In this document: in pieces, positions 1-6,853 of the stretch
How the letters are laid out: every line of letters begins with the position of its first letter
Numbering within the stretch: the first letter of the stretch is position 1
The notes under the pieces: generated by a model
Database searches by the model: none
Seen by the model: the letters and a program-made list of their open reading frames with translations, nothing else
Told to the model about the DNA's origin: nothing
Translations under genes and position numbers: made by a program
Source: CAVRQM01 sp964250775
GTDB lineage: Bacteria > Pseudomonadota > Alphaproteobacteria > Acetobacterales > Acetobacteraceae
Length of the DNA: 7,076 nucleotides
Assembly: GCA_964250775.1 (NCBI GenBank)
Contig: CAXUHK010000194.1
Coordinates: 1-7,076 of the forward strand
Direction: 5' to 3'

Positions 1-130
1 GCGGGGCGCCGCGGGGGGGCTACGGGGGAGGGCGGCGTAGCCGGGGCCTGGGCCGGGCGCGGCAAACCGCCGGCTGGCGCAGCTCGCGAGCCGCGCGGAG
101 CAGATTGCAGACAGCCTCGACCATCCTTAA
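1..130 (+). CDS. zapA: Probable ZapA C-terminus (partial, frame interrupted)
   Basis: The window opens inside what looks like the end of a ZapA-type cell-division protein, a small coiled-coil protein that bundles FtsZ at the division ring. The frame ending with the TAA at 128-130 encodes a short helical tail, RRLAQLASRAEQIADSLDHP, which resembles the C-terminal coiled-coil end of alphaproteobacterial ZapA. Its position directly before a 6S RNA and the 5-formyl-THF cyclo-ligase gene is the classic zapA-ssrS-fau order. Oddity: this frame carries a TAG at 38-40, so only 29 codons (41-127) are continuous with the tail. The frame beginning at base 1 is open through the Gly/Ala-rich start and could be the true upstream frame, which would need a one-base frameshift between about 40 and 75. 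A sequencing error in the G-rich tract (seven Gs at 13-19) is equally possible. The family call rests on a short tail plus context. Confidence 0.55.
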
Positions 131-133
131 GTT
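105..133 (+). promoter_or_regulatory. Possible sigma70-type promoter of the 6S RNA gene
   Basis: TTGCAG at 105-110 and TAAGTT at 128-133 are separated by 17 bases. This would place the transcription start near 140, exactly where the closing stem of the predicted 6S RNA begins. The -35 has the well-conserved TTG; the -10 matches the consensus at only about three positions (T1, A2, T6). It lies within the end of the zapA-like reading frame. The support is mainly positional, so the call is weak. Confidence 0.35.
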
Positions 134-139
134 TGTGTG

Positions 140-296
140 GCGGAGCTGCTGGGTGCGTCAGGTAGCTCATCCCCAGGGCCGATAAGCACTCCCTCGGGAA
201 CTGGCGCTGTCGTGATCTTGGTCACGGTATCTGGTGCCCACCTGCGCAAGCAGGCCTTGGGAGGATGGCAAGCCAACGGCCATGGCGGCTCCGCAC
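140..296 (+). ncRNA. ssrS: 6S RNA (SsrS), regulator of RNA polymerase
   Basis: 6S RNA mimics an open promoter and binds the housekeeping RNA polymerase holoenzyme, mainly in stationary phase. The segment CCCCAGGGCCGATA (171-184) matches the signature CCCCUGAGCCGAUA of E. coli 6S. I can draw the expected rod: a closing stem of 140-151 with 283-294 (about 12 pairs including G-U), a further interrupted stem (156-158 with 276-278; 161-163 with 272-274; 165-166 with 268-269), a block 168-180 against 253-267, a terminal stem (203-208 with 233-238) and an apical hairpin (211-215 with 222-226). The 3' side of the central region has a 5-bp hairpin, 241-245 with 250-254, closed by a GCAA tetraloop. Its length of about 157 nt suits alphaproteobacterial 6S, as does its location between zapA and fau. 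Exact ends are inferred from the stem. The 3' strand overlaps the fau start. Confidence 0.87.
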
Positions 297-854
297 TCAT
301 CCGACGAGTTGATCGCCGCCAAGCGCGCGGCGCGGCTGGCAGCGAAAGCGGTCCGCGTGACCTGCGATCCCGCCTGGGGCCAGCTTCTCGCGGATCGCTG
401 CCTGGCGGAGTTCCGCCTGCCGTCCGGCAGCACAGTCGCCGGGTTCTGGCCGCTGCCGGCCGAGATCGACATCCGCCCGCTGCTGGTCGCACTGCACGCG
501 CGCGGGCACGCCATCGCCCTGCCGGTGACGCCGCCGCGCGGATCGCCGCTATCGTTCCGGCCATGGCGGCCGGGTGAGTTGTTGCTGCCGGGCCGGTTCG
601 GCACGCTGGTCCCGGCCGGGGCGGTCGAGGTGACGCCGACGGTCGTGCTGGTCCCGTGCCTGGCGTTCGACCGCGCCGGGCGGCGACTGGGCTACGGCGG
701 CGGCTACTACGACCGTACCCTGGCGGGGCTGCCGCGGGCCACGGCGATCGGCTGCGCCTTCGCGGCGCAGGAGGTGGACGCGGTGCCGGCCGGCGATTAT
801 GACGCGCTGCTCCAGGCGGTGGCCACCGAGCGCGGCCTGATCCCATGCGCCTGA
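282..854 (+). CDS. fau: 5-formyltetrahydrofolate cyclo-ligase
   Basis: This cytoplasmic enzyme uses ATP to convert 5-formyl-THF to 5,10-methenyl-THF, returning a storage or inhibitory folate to one-carbon metabolism. The 190-residue product has the family signature PCLAFDRAGRRLGYGGGYYD at 125-144, with the Gly/Tyr-rich nucleotide and folate-binding loop, an N-terminal basic helix (KRAARLAAKAVR, 14-25), the segment GFWPLPAEIDIRPLL (54-68) and the usual C-terminal VPAGDYDALLQAVATERG. ATG 282 is chosen because it gives normal length and lacks the unlikely Cys/Trp-bearing extension from GTG 234. TTG 309 is an alternative that would resemble the short E. coli YgfA start. No good Shine-Dalgarno precedes ATG 282; GGGAGG at 259-264 is too distant. 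The start codon lies inside the closing stem of the 6S RNA, so translation may depend on how that RNA folds or is processed. The stop codon lies inside a 14-bp tandem duplication that appears to have changed the last residues. Confidence 0.95.
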   Translation: MAAPHSSDELIAAKRAARLAAKAVRVTCDPAWGQLLADRCLAEFRLPSGSTVAGFWPLPAEIDIRPLLVALHARGHAIALPVTPPRGSPLSFRPWRPGELLLPGRFGTLVPAGAVEVTPTVVLVPCLAFDRAGRRLGYGGGYYDRTLAGLPRATAIGCAFAAQEVDAVPAGDYDALLQAVATERGLIPCA

Positions 855-863
855 TCCCATGCG
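835..863 (+). repeat. 14-bp tandem duplication across the fau stop codon
   Basis: CCTGATCCCATGCG occurs at 836-849 and again, without interruption, at 850-863; the preceding G (835 and 849) extends the period-14 match to 29 bases. The second copy supplies the TGA (852-854) that now ends fau. Because 14 is not a multiple of three, the duplication shifts the frame. It has no inverted symmetry suggesting a protein-binding site, so a replication-slippage duplication is the simplest reading. Confidence 0.95.
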
Positions 864-874
864 AAAGTCACTGA

Positions 875-1690
875 ATGCGCATCCTGTTCCTGGGCGACGT
901 GGTCGGGCGCTCCGGCCGCGAGGCGGTCGAGCAGGCGTTGCCCAAGCTGCGCGCCGCCTTGCGGGTCGAGCTCGCGGTGGTGAACGGGGAGAACGCCAGC
1001 CACGGCTTCGGCCTCGCCCCGGAGATGGCGCAGGCGCTGCTGGCCGCCGGGGCCGACGTCATCACGCTGGGCAACCACGCCTGGGACCGCAAGGAGCTGA
1101 TCCCGTTCATCTCCGACCACCCGCGGGTGATCCGCCCGCTCAACTTCCCGCCCGGCACGCCAGGTGCCGGGCAGTTCATGGTCGAGGTGTCCGACGGCCG
1201 CCGGGCGCTGGTGGTCAACGCCATGGGCCGGCTGTTCATGGACCCCTTGGACTGCCCGTTCCGCGCCACGGCGGTCGAGCTGTCCAAGGTCCGCCTCGGC
1301 GTCACCGTCGCCGCCGTGGTGATCGACTTCCATGGCGAGGCGACCAGCGAGAAGATGGCCTTCGCGCACTCGTTCGACGGCCAGGCCAGCCTGATCGTCG
1401 GCACCCACACGCATTGCCCCTCGGCCGACCACCACGTCATGGCGGGCGGCACCGCCTTCCAGTCCGACGCCGGCATGTGCGGCGACTACGACAGCGTGAT
1501 CGGGATGCAGAAGGAGGGCGCCGCCACCCGGTTCTGGCGCAAGATGCCGGGCGAGCGACTGCACCCGGCCGAGGGCGCGGCCACGGTCTGTGGCGTGTTC
1601 GTGGAGACCGACGACGCCACCGGCCTGGCCCGCCGCGTGGCGCCGGTGCGCCTCGGCGGCCGGCTGTCGCAGGCGATGCCGGAGGTGTAA
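875..1690 (+). CDS. ymdB: YmdB-family metallophosphoesterase (TIGR00282 type)
   Basis: The 271-residue product is a dinuclear-metal phosphoesterase of the YmdB/DR1281 family. Characterised members hydrolyse 2',3'-cyclic nucleotides, and B. subtilis YmdB influences biofilm and motility gene expression; the substrate here is not known. The metal ligands sit in their usual order: GDVVGRSGR with D8, VNGEN with E39 and N40, GNHAWD with N67 and H68, DFHGEATSEK with D151, H153 and E155, and GTHTHC with H178 and H180. SDAGMCGDYDSVIGM (197-211) is the conserved segment after the last histidine pair. Length and start (MRILFLGDVVG) are standard for the family. It begins 20 bases after the fau stop; only a weak GAAAG (863-867) precedes it. 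If the upstream 14-bp duplication is collapsed, the fau TGA would fall at 872-874, directly before this ATG, suggesting an originally coupled pair. It is unrelated to the E. coli macrodomain protein that is also called YmdB. Confidence 0.93.
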   Translation: MRILFLGDVVGRSGREAVEQALPKLRAALRVELAVVNGENASHGFGLAPEMAQALLAAGADVITLGNHAWDRKELIPFISDHPRVIRPLNFPPGTPGAGQFMVEVSDGRRALVVNAMGRLFMDPLDCPFRATAVELSKVRLGVTVAAVVIDFHGEATSEKMAFAHSFDGQASLIVGTHTHCPSADHHVMAGGTAFQSDAGMCGDYDSVIGMQKEGAATRFWRKMPGERLHPAEGAATVCGVFVETDDATGLARRVAPVRLGGRLSQAMPEV

Positions 1691-1721
1691 CCTCGCCGCC
1701 GACGCCGTTGCGGAGACGACC

Positions 1722-2276
1722 ATGGCCCTGACCACCACCCTTCCACCGACCCGCGCGCTGGCGGCGTCGGCACTCACGGTACTCGGAGCAAGCCTGCTGT
1801 TGGCGCTCTCGGCGCGGGCCGCGGTGCCGTTCTGGCCGGTGCCGATGACCATGCAGACTTTCGCCATGCTGCTGATCGCTGGCTTCGCGGGGCCGGGGCT
1901 GGCGGCCGGTGGCGTCGCCGCCTACCTGCTCGAAGGCGCCTGCGGCCTGCCGGTGTTCGCCGGCACGCCCGAGCACGGGATCGGCCTGGCCTACCTCGCC
2001 GGGCCGACAGCGGGCTACCTGGTAGGAATGCTGCCGGCCGCGTGGCTGGCCGGGGAGGCGGCGCGGCGCTTGCCGACCCGTCCGGCGGCGCTGTTCGTGG
2101 GCCTGCTGGCGGCAACCGGGATAGTGTTCCTGGTCGGCGTCGGCTGGCTGGCGCGGTTCGTGGGGCTGGGCCACGCCGTGCGGTTGGGCGCGCTGCCGTT
2201 CGTCCCCGGCGACCTGGTCAAGACGGCACTGGCCTGCGCGCTGCTGCTCGCCACGCGCCGGCCGCGCCGCGCCTGA
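1722..2276 (+). CDS. bioY: BioY, substrate-binding S component of biotin ECF transporter
   Basis: BioY is a six-helix inner-membrane protein that binds biotin and imports it, usually with the shared energising module BioM/BioN (EcfA/EcfT); some BioY proteins have been shown to work alone. The 184-residue product is strongly hydrophobic and carries the family landmarks: AAVPFWPVPMTMQTFAMLL (33-51), YLLEGACGLPVFAGT (68-82), LAGPTAGYLVG (92-102) and a late PFVPGDLVKTALA (159-171), in the expected order and spacing. ATG 1722 is selected because CGGAG (1711-1715) lies six bases upstream and residue 1 leads directly into the first helix; an upstream GTG at 1590 would lie deep inside the preceding gene. 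No ATPase or EcfT gene is present in the window and no biotin-synthesis gene adjoins it. I see no BioR-like palindrome in the 31 bases before it. It sits between two core genes like a cargo insertion. Confidence 0.93.
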   Translation: MALTTTLPPTRALAASALTVLGASLLLALSARAAVPFWPVPMTMQTFAMLLIAGFAGPGLAAGGVAAYLLEGACGLPVFAGTPEHGIGLAYLAGPTAGYLVGMLPAAWLAGEAARRLPTRPAALFVGLLAATGIVFLVGVGWLARFVGLGHAVRLGALPFVPGDLVKTALACALLLATRRPRRA

Positions 2277-2289
2277 CCGGAGCGGCACG

Positions 2290-3039
2290 ATGGCCGGCCA
2301 TTCCCAGTTCAAGAACATCATGCACCGCAAGGGCGCGCAGGACGCCAGGCGCGCCCGGCAGTTCGCCAAGCTGATCCGCGAGATCACCGTGGCCGCGCGG
2401 CAGGGCCTGCCCGACCCCGCCAGCAACCCGCGCCTGCGCGCCGCCATCACCGCCGCGCGCGTCACCAACATGCCGAAGGACACCATCGACCGCGCCATCA
2501 AGAAGGCCGGCGGTGGCGCCGCCTCCGACGACTACGTCGAGGTTCGCTACGAGGGCTACGGCCCGGCCGGGGTCGCGGTGATCGTCGAGGCGCTGACCGA
2601 CAATCGCAACCGCACCGCCTCCGACGTGCGCTCGACCTTCAGCAAGCATGGCGGGGCGCTCGGCGAGACCAACTCGGTGAGCTTCCTGTTCGACCGGCTG
2701 GGCGTGATCCGCTATCCCGCCGCCGCCGCCTCCGAGATCGACATGCTGGACGCGGCTATCGAGGCCGGCGCCGACAACGTGGAGAGCGGCGCGGACGGGC
2801 ACGAGGTCACCACCTTGGTCGAGGGTTTCTTCGCCGTGCGCGACGCGCTGGAGGCGCGGTTCGGGGCGGCCGAGGAGGCCAAGCTGGACTGGCGGCCGCG
2901 CATCGCCGTGACGCTCGACGAGGAACGCGCGGCGGCGGTGTTGCGTCTCGTCGACCTGCTCGACGACAACGACGACGTGCAGAACGTGTACGCGAATTTC
3001 GACATCCCCGAGTCGGTCCTGCAGCGGCTGTCGGCCTAG
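2290..3039 (+). CDS. yebC: YebC/PmpR (TACO1-type) translation and regulatory factor
   Basis: The 249-residue cytoplasmic protein is a full-length YebC family member. YebC/TACO1 proteins were long annotated as transcriptional regulators (PmpR of Pseudomonas), while recent work links them to relief of ribosome stalling at polyproline stretches. The N-terminal domain shows MAGHSQFKNIMHRKGAQD at residues 1-18, then FAKLIREITVAAR (25-37), NPRLRAAITAAR (47-58) and NMPKDTIDRAIKK (60-72). The central block VRYEGYGPAGVAVIVEALT (85-103) followed by DNRNRTASDVRSTFSKHGG is canonical. The acidic C-terminal region ends DDVQNVYANFDIPE, the usual closing motif. CGGAG (2278-2282) gives a good ribosome-binding site seven bases before ATG. 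Its TAG stop directly abuts the ruvC GTG, so ruvC is probably translationally coupled to it; yebC-ruvCAB is a very common arrangement in proteobacteria. Confidence 0.97.
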   Translation: MAGHSQFKNIMHRKGAQDARRARQFAKLIREITVAARQGLPDPASNPRLRAAITAARVTNMPKDTIDRAIKKAGGGAASDDYVEVRYEGYGPAGVAVIVEALTDNRNRTASDVRSTFSKHGGALGETNSVSFLFDRLGVIRYPAAAASEIDMLDAAIEAGADNVESGADGHEVTTLVEGFFAVRDALEARFGAAEEAKLDWRPRIAVTLDEERAAAVLRLVDLLDDNDDVQNVYANFDIPESVLQRLSA

Positions 3040-3546
3040 GTGGCGCTGCTGCTGGGCATCGACCCCGGGTTGCGCTTCACCGGCTGGGGCGTGGTGGAGA
3101 CCGATGGCAACCGCCTGCGCCACCTGGGCGACGGGGTGATCGCGACCGACTCCGACGCCAGCGTGCCGGCGCGCCTGCATGTCCTGCACGAGGCCCTGGC
3201 CAGCCTGCTGCGCGAGTGGCGGCCGGACGAGGCGGCGGTCGAGGAAACCTATGTCAACCGCAACGGAAGCGCGACGCTCAAGCTCGGCTACGCCCGCGCG
3301 GTGGCGCTGCTGGCGCCGGCGCTGGCCGGCATCCCGGTGGCGGAGTACGGCGCCAAGACGGTGAAGATGGCGGTCGTGGGCACCGGCGGCGCCGACAAGG
3401 CGCAGGTCGGCATGATGGTGCGCCGCCTGCTGCCGGGTGCCACGCTGGGCCGCGCCGACGCCGCCGACGCGCTGGCGGTGGCGATCTGCCACGCCCACCA
3501 CCGCGCCAGCCGCACGCGCTGGGCCGCCGGCGTGCGCATGGCGTGA
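3040..3546 (+). CDS. ruvC: RuvC, Holliday-junction resolvase
   Basis: RuvC is the dimeric, Mg2+-dependent endonuclease that cuts Holliday junctions symmetrically after RuvAB branch migration. The 168-residue product has an RNase H-like fold start, LLLGIDPGLRFTGWGVVE, with catalytic D8. AVEETY holds E68 (aligned to E. coli E66), KLGYARAVAL follows at 81-90, and RADAADALAVAICHAH holds D140 and D143, completing the four-carboxylate site. Length is normal. The start is GTG 3040, immediately after the yebC TAG, with no separate ribosome-binding site visible, consistent with coupled re-initiation. The stop TGA (3544-3546) overlaps the ruvA GTG by four bases. An ATG at 3538 lies in the ruvC frame and is not a ruvA start. 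Confidence 0.97.
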   Translation: MALLLGIDPGLRFTGWGVVETDGNRLRHLGDGVIATDSDASVPARLHVLHEALASLLREWRPDEAAVEETYVNRNGSATLKLGYARAVALLAPALAGIPVAEYGAKTVKMAVVGTGGADKAQVGMMVRRLLPGATLGRADAADALAVAICHAHHRASRTRWAAGVRMA

Positions 3547-4138
3547 TCGCCAAGCTCACCGGAAAGGTCGAGTCGGTCGAGGCGGATCGCTGCGTGGTCG
3601 ACGTGGGCGGCGTCGGCTACCTGGTGCAGGCATCGACCCGCACCTTGGCGGCGTTGCCCATGGGCGAGGTCGCCGTGGTGCTGGTCGACATGCAGGTGCG
3701 CGAGGACGCGATCACGTTGTACGGCTTCGCCGAGTCGTCGGAACGGGAGTGGTTCCGCCTGCTGACCACGGTGCAGGGGGTCGGTGCCAGGGTGGCGCTC
3801 AACATCCTCTCGGCGCTGTCGCCGCGCGACCTGGTGGCGGCGATCCAGGCCGGCGACCGCGCCAGCCTGACGCGGGCGGCCGGCGTCGGCGCCAAGCTGG
3901 CGATCCGGCTGCTGACCGAGCTGCGCGAGCGCGCCGGGATGATGCCGACCGGCCCCGGCTTCTCGCCCATGATCCCCGCAGCCCCCGGCACCGAGGGCGA
4001 CGCGATCTCGGCGCTGCTCCACCTGGGCTATCGGCGGCCGGAGGCGGCGGCCACGGTCGCGCGCACGCTGGAGCGGCTGGGCGCCGACACGCCGGTCGAG
4101 GTGGTGATCCGCGAGGGCCTGAAGGAGCTGGCGCCGCG

Positions 4139-4142
<4 letters not shown>
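3543..4142 (+). CDS. ruvA: RuvA, Holliday-junction-binding subunit
   Basis: RuvA tetramers hold the four-way junction in a planar form and load the RuvB motors. The 199-residue product shows three domains: an OB-fold (about 1-62, MIAKLTGKVESVEADRC through REDAITLYGF), a tandem helix-hairpin-helix region (LLTTVQGVGARVALNILSAL at 73-92, then LTRAAGVGAKLAIRLLTELR at 109-128), a flexible Pro/Gly-rich linker (135-149), and the C-terminal three-helix domain (150-199) that contacts RuvB. Start GTG 3543 overlaps the ruvC stop as GTGA, and the residues immediately after it match the family N-terminus. The end overlaps ruvB as ATGA. In the second hairpin, the proline usual before G-I/V-G is alanine and the common K-T/V-A-E/Q-R core reads KLAIR, a mild departure that may be lineage-specific. 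Confidence 0.97.
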
Positions 4143-5179
<1,037 letters not shown>

Positions 5180-5190
5180 GCGGGGGATGG

Positions 5191-5637
5191 ATGAGTCTGC
5201 ATGAAGCCGCCACCGCGCGGCAGGGCGGCCATCGCTACGCCGTGCGCGTGTACTACGAGGACACCGACGCCGGCGGGGTGGTCTACCATGCCCGCTACCT
5301 GGGCATGGCGGAGCGGGCGCGCACCGAGGCGTTGCGTGACATGGGCGTGCCGCACGCCGAACTCGCGTCGCGGCACGGCCTGTGTTTCATCGTGCGCCGT
5401 GTGGCGCTCGATTTCGCGGCCCCGGCGCGGCTCGACGACCTGTTGGGCGTCGACACCGTGATGACGGCGCTGCGGGGCGCGTCGATGCGGCTGCGACAGA
5501 CGTTCTTCTGTAACGAAACCCCTACCCAACGCGCGTTGTTGGTGGCAGAGGTGCATCTCGCCTGCGTGCGGCTGACCGATATGCGGCCGAGTCGCATACC
5601 CGAACGATGGCGCGCCGCCCTGGCGGCGCTGGCGTAA
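5191..5637 (+). CDS. ybgC: YbgC-type acyl-CoA thioesterase of the Tol-Pal cluster
   Basis: This 148-residue hotdog-fold protein belongs to the YbgC/4-hydroxybenzoyl-CoA thioesterase family, which hydrolyses acyl-CoA esters in the cytoplasm. E. coli YbgC associates with acyl carrier protein and phospholipid-synthesis enzymes, but its link to Tol function remains unclear. The signature VYYEDTDAGGVVYHARYL (20-37) includes the catalytic D26, aligned to D18 of E. coli YbgC; the core strand continues with ERARTEALRDMG (41-52) and VALDFAAPARLDDLL (71-85). ATG 5191 is preferred because a strong GGGGG (5182-5186) lies four bases upstream; TTG 5176 would overlap the ruvB stop and lacks such a site. It starts 11 bases after ruvB and ends 11 bases before tolQ. 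The stretch around 5505-5545 is slightly less GC-rich than its surroundings. Confidence 0.95.
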   Translation: MSLHEAATARQGGHRYAVRVYYEDTDAGGVVYHARYLGMAERARTEALRDMGVPHAELASRHGLCFIVRRVALDFAAPARLDDLLGVDTVMTALRGASMRLRQTFFCNETPTQRALLVAEVHLACVRLTDMRPSRIPERWRAALAALA

Positions 5638-5642
5638 AAGGA
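5636..5642 (+). promoter_or_regulatory. Ribosome-binding site deciding the tolQ GTG start
   Basis: AAAAGGA overlaps the last two bases of the ybgC stop codon and lies six bases before GTG 5649. It is one of the best Shine-Dalgarno matches in the window and favours GTG 5649 over in-frame starts upstream, which would lie inside ybgC. Confidence 0.7.
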
Positions 5643-5648
5643 TCGAAC

Positions 5649-6380
5649 GTGGACCGGACCGTGGACGCGGCCAACCTCCCGCCGTCGGCCAATCTGTCGG
5701 GGGGCGGCGACCTGTCGCTGCTCAGCCTGTTCCTGCAGGCCGACATCGTGGTCAAGATCGTCATTGCCCTGCTGCTGGTCGCGAGCGTCATGGTGTGGGC
5801 GATCGTGTTCGAGAAGGCCGTGACCCTGCGTCGGGCGCGGCGGGCGGCGGACGCGTTCGAGGACCGTTTCTGGTCCGGCGGCAGCCTCGACGACCTGTAC
5901 GAGCAGGAGGGCACCAACCCGCAGCACCCGATGGCCGCCGTGTTCGGCGCGGCGATGACCGAGTGGAGGCGCAGCCTGCGCGCGGCCGGCGCCGATTTCA
6001 GCCGCGGCGGCGTGCGCGACCGGGTGGAGCGCGCGATGGCGGTGACGGTCGGGCGGGAGATGGAGCGGCTGGAGCGGTGGATGACGTTCCTCGCCTCGGT
6101 CGGCGCCACGGCGCCGTTCATCGGCCTGTTCGGCACCGTCTGGGGCATCATGCACAGCTTCTCGGCGATCGCCGCGATGCACAACACCAGCCTGGCGGTG
6201 GTGGCGCCCGGCATCGCCGAGGCGCTGTTCGCGACCGCGATCGGCCTGGTCGCGGCGATCCCGGCGGTGCTCGCCTACAACAAGATCAGCACCGACCTGG
6301 CGCGGCTGGCGTCGAAGCTGGAGGCGTTCGGCACCGAGTTCGGCGCCATCCTGTCGCGGCAGGGCGAGGAGCGCGCCTAA
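5649..6380 (+). CDS. tolQ: TolQ, proton-channel stator subunit of the Tol system
   Basis: TolQ forms the pentameric inner-membrane stator ring that, with TolR, turns proton flow into movement of TolA for outer-membrane constriction. The 243-residue product belongs to the TolQ/ExbB/MotA family. Predicted membrane helices lie at about 33-55 (IVVKIVIALLLVASVMVWAI), 146-170 and 185-210. The signature VGATAPFIGLFGTVWGIMHS (151-170) and the third helix APGIAEALFATAIGLVAAIP (186-205), with the conserved channel threonine T196, are intact. A long cytoplasmic loop (56-145) separates helices 1 and 2, as expected. Start GTG 5649 follows the AAAAGGA site. Assignment as TolQ rather than ExbB rests on the ybgC and tolR neighbours. 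Its TAA directly abuts the tolR ATG. Confidence 0.96.
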   Translation: MDRTVDAANLPPSANLSGGGDLSLLSLFLQADIVVKIVIALLLVASVMVWAIVFEKAVTLRRARRAADAFEDRFWSGGSLDDLYEQEGTNPQHPMAAVFGAAMTEWRRSLRAAGADFSRGGVRDRVERAMAVTVGREMERLERWMTFLASVGATAPFIGLFGTVWGIMHSFSAIAAMHNTSLAVVAPGIAEALFATAIGLVAAIPAVLAYNKISTDLARLASKLEAFGTEFGAILSRQGEERA

Positions 6381-6842
6381 ATGGCGATGCGGCTCGGCGG
6401 CGGCGGTCGGCAGGCAGGGGGGCGCTACCGGCCGCTGGCCGAGATCAACGTGACGCCGCTGGTCGACGTCATGCTGGTGCTGCTCATCATCTTCATGGTG
6501 ACGGCGCCGCTGATGAGTTCGTCGATCAACGTCGACCTGCCGAAGGCCAACGCCAGCCCGACCACCCAGGATAACGCCCCGCTCACCGTGTCGGTGGATT
6601 CCGGCGGCAACGTGTTCCTGCAGGACGCTGGGGTGGCGCTGCCCGACCTGGTGGCGCGGCTGCAGGCGCTGGCGCACGACCAGAACGACCGCCGCATCTT
6701 CGTACGCGGCGACAAGGCCAACAGCTACGGCCGTATCATCGAGGTGATGGGCACGATCGTGCAGGGCGGCTTCACCAAGGTGGCGCTGCTGTCGCAGCAA
6801 CCCGGCGGCGGGCCGGCGGCGCCGGCCAAGCCCCCGGGCTGA
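6381..6842 (+). CDS. tolR: TolR, proton-translocating partner of TolQ
   Basis: TolR is a single-pass inner-membrane protein with a periplasmic domain and an essential membrane aspartate. The 153-residue product (ExbD/TolR family) has a short basic, glycine-rich cytoplasmic N-terminus, then LAEINVTPLVDVMLVLLIIF (19-38), in which D29 corresponds to E. coli TolR D23. MVTAPLMSSSINVDLPKA (39-56) follows at the outer face, and a periplasmic alpha/beta domain spans about 65-138, with RIFVRGDKANSYGRIIEVMG being typical. It ends in a Gly/Pro/Ala-rich tail (QQPGGGPAAPAKPPG) with no obvious conserved motif. ATG 6381 abuts the tolQ TAA with no gap; the GAGGAG-like purines at the end of tolQ may serve as ribosome-binding site. 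tolA follows 11 bases after the stop. Confidence 0.96.
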   Translation: MAMRLGGGGRQAGGRYRPLAEINVTPLVDVMLVLLIIFMVTAPLMSSSINVDLPKANASPTTQDNAPLTVSVDSGGNVFLQDAGVALPDLVARLQALAHDQNDRRIFVRGDKANSYGRIIEVMGTIVQGGFTKVALLSQQPGGGPAAPAKPPG

Positions 6843-6853
6843 GCGGCCGCCGG

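Noticed and set aside
234..281. An N-terminal extension of fau from GTG 234.
   Set aside because: It would translate the 3' half of the 6S RNA into residues not found in the family, and ATG 282 gives normal length.
127..846. Minus-strand open frames opposite the 6S RNA and fau.
   Set aside because: Extreme Arg/Pro/Ala content with no domain, covering a structured RNA and a clear 5-formyl-THF cyclo-ligase gene on the other strand.
1691..1721. A possible biotin-responsive operator (BioR-type) or riboswitch before bioY.
   Set aside because: The gap is only 31 bases, GC-rich, and shows no palindrome; it only holds a ribosome-binding site.
2218..3501. A 427-codon open frame on the - strand opposite yebC and ruvC.
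   Set aside because: Low-complexity Arg/Gly/His/Val composition with no motif. It is the codon-bias shadow of the + strand genes.
3437..4138. A long in-frame extension upstream of ruvB, as if RuvB were fused to another domain.
   Set aside because: The extension is Arg/Gly-rich out-of-frame reading of ruvC and ruvA, and ATG 4139 begins the canonical RuvB N-terminus.
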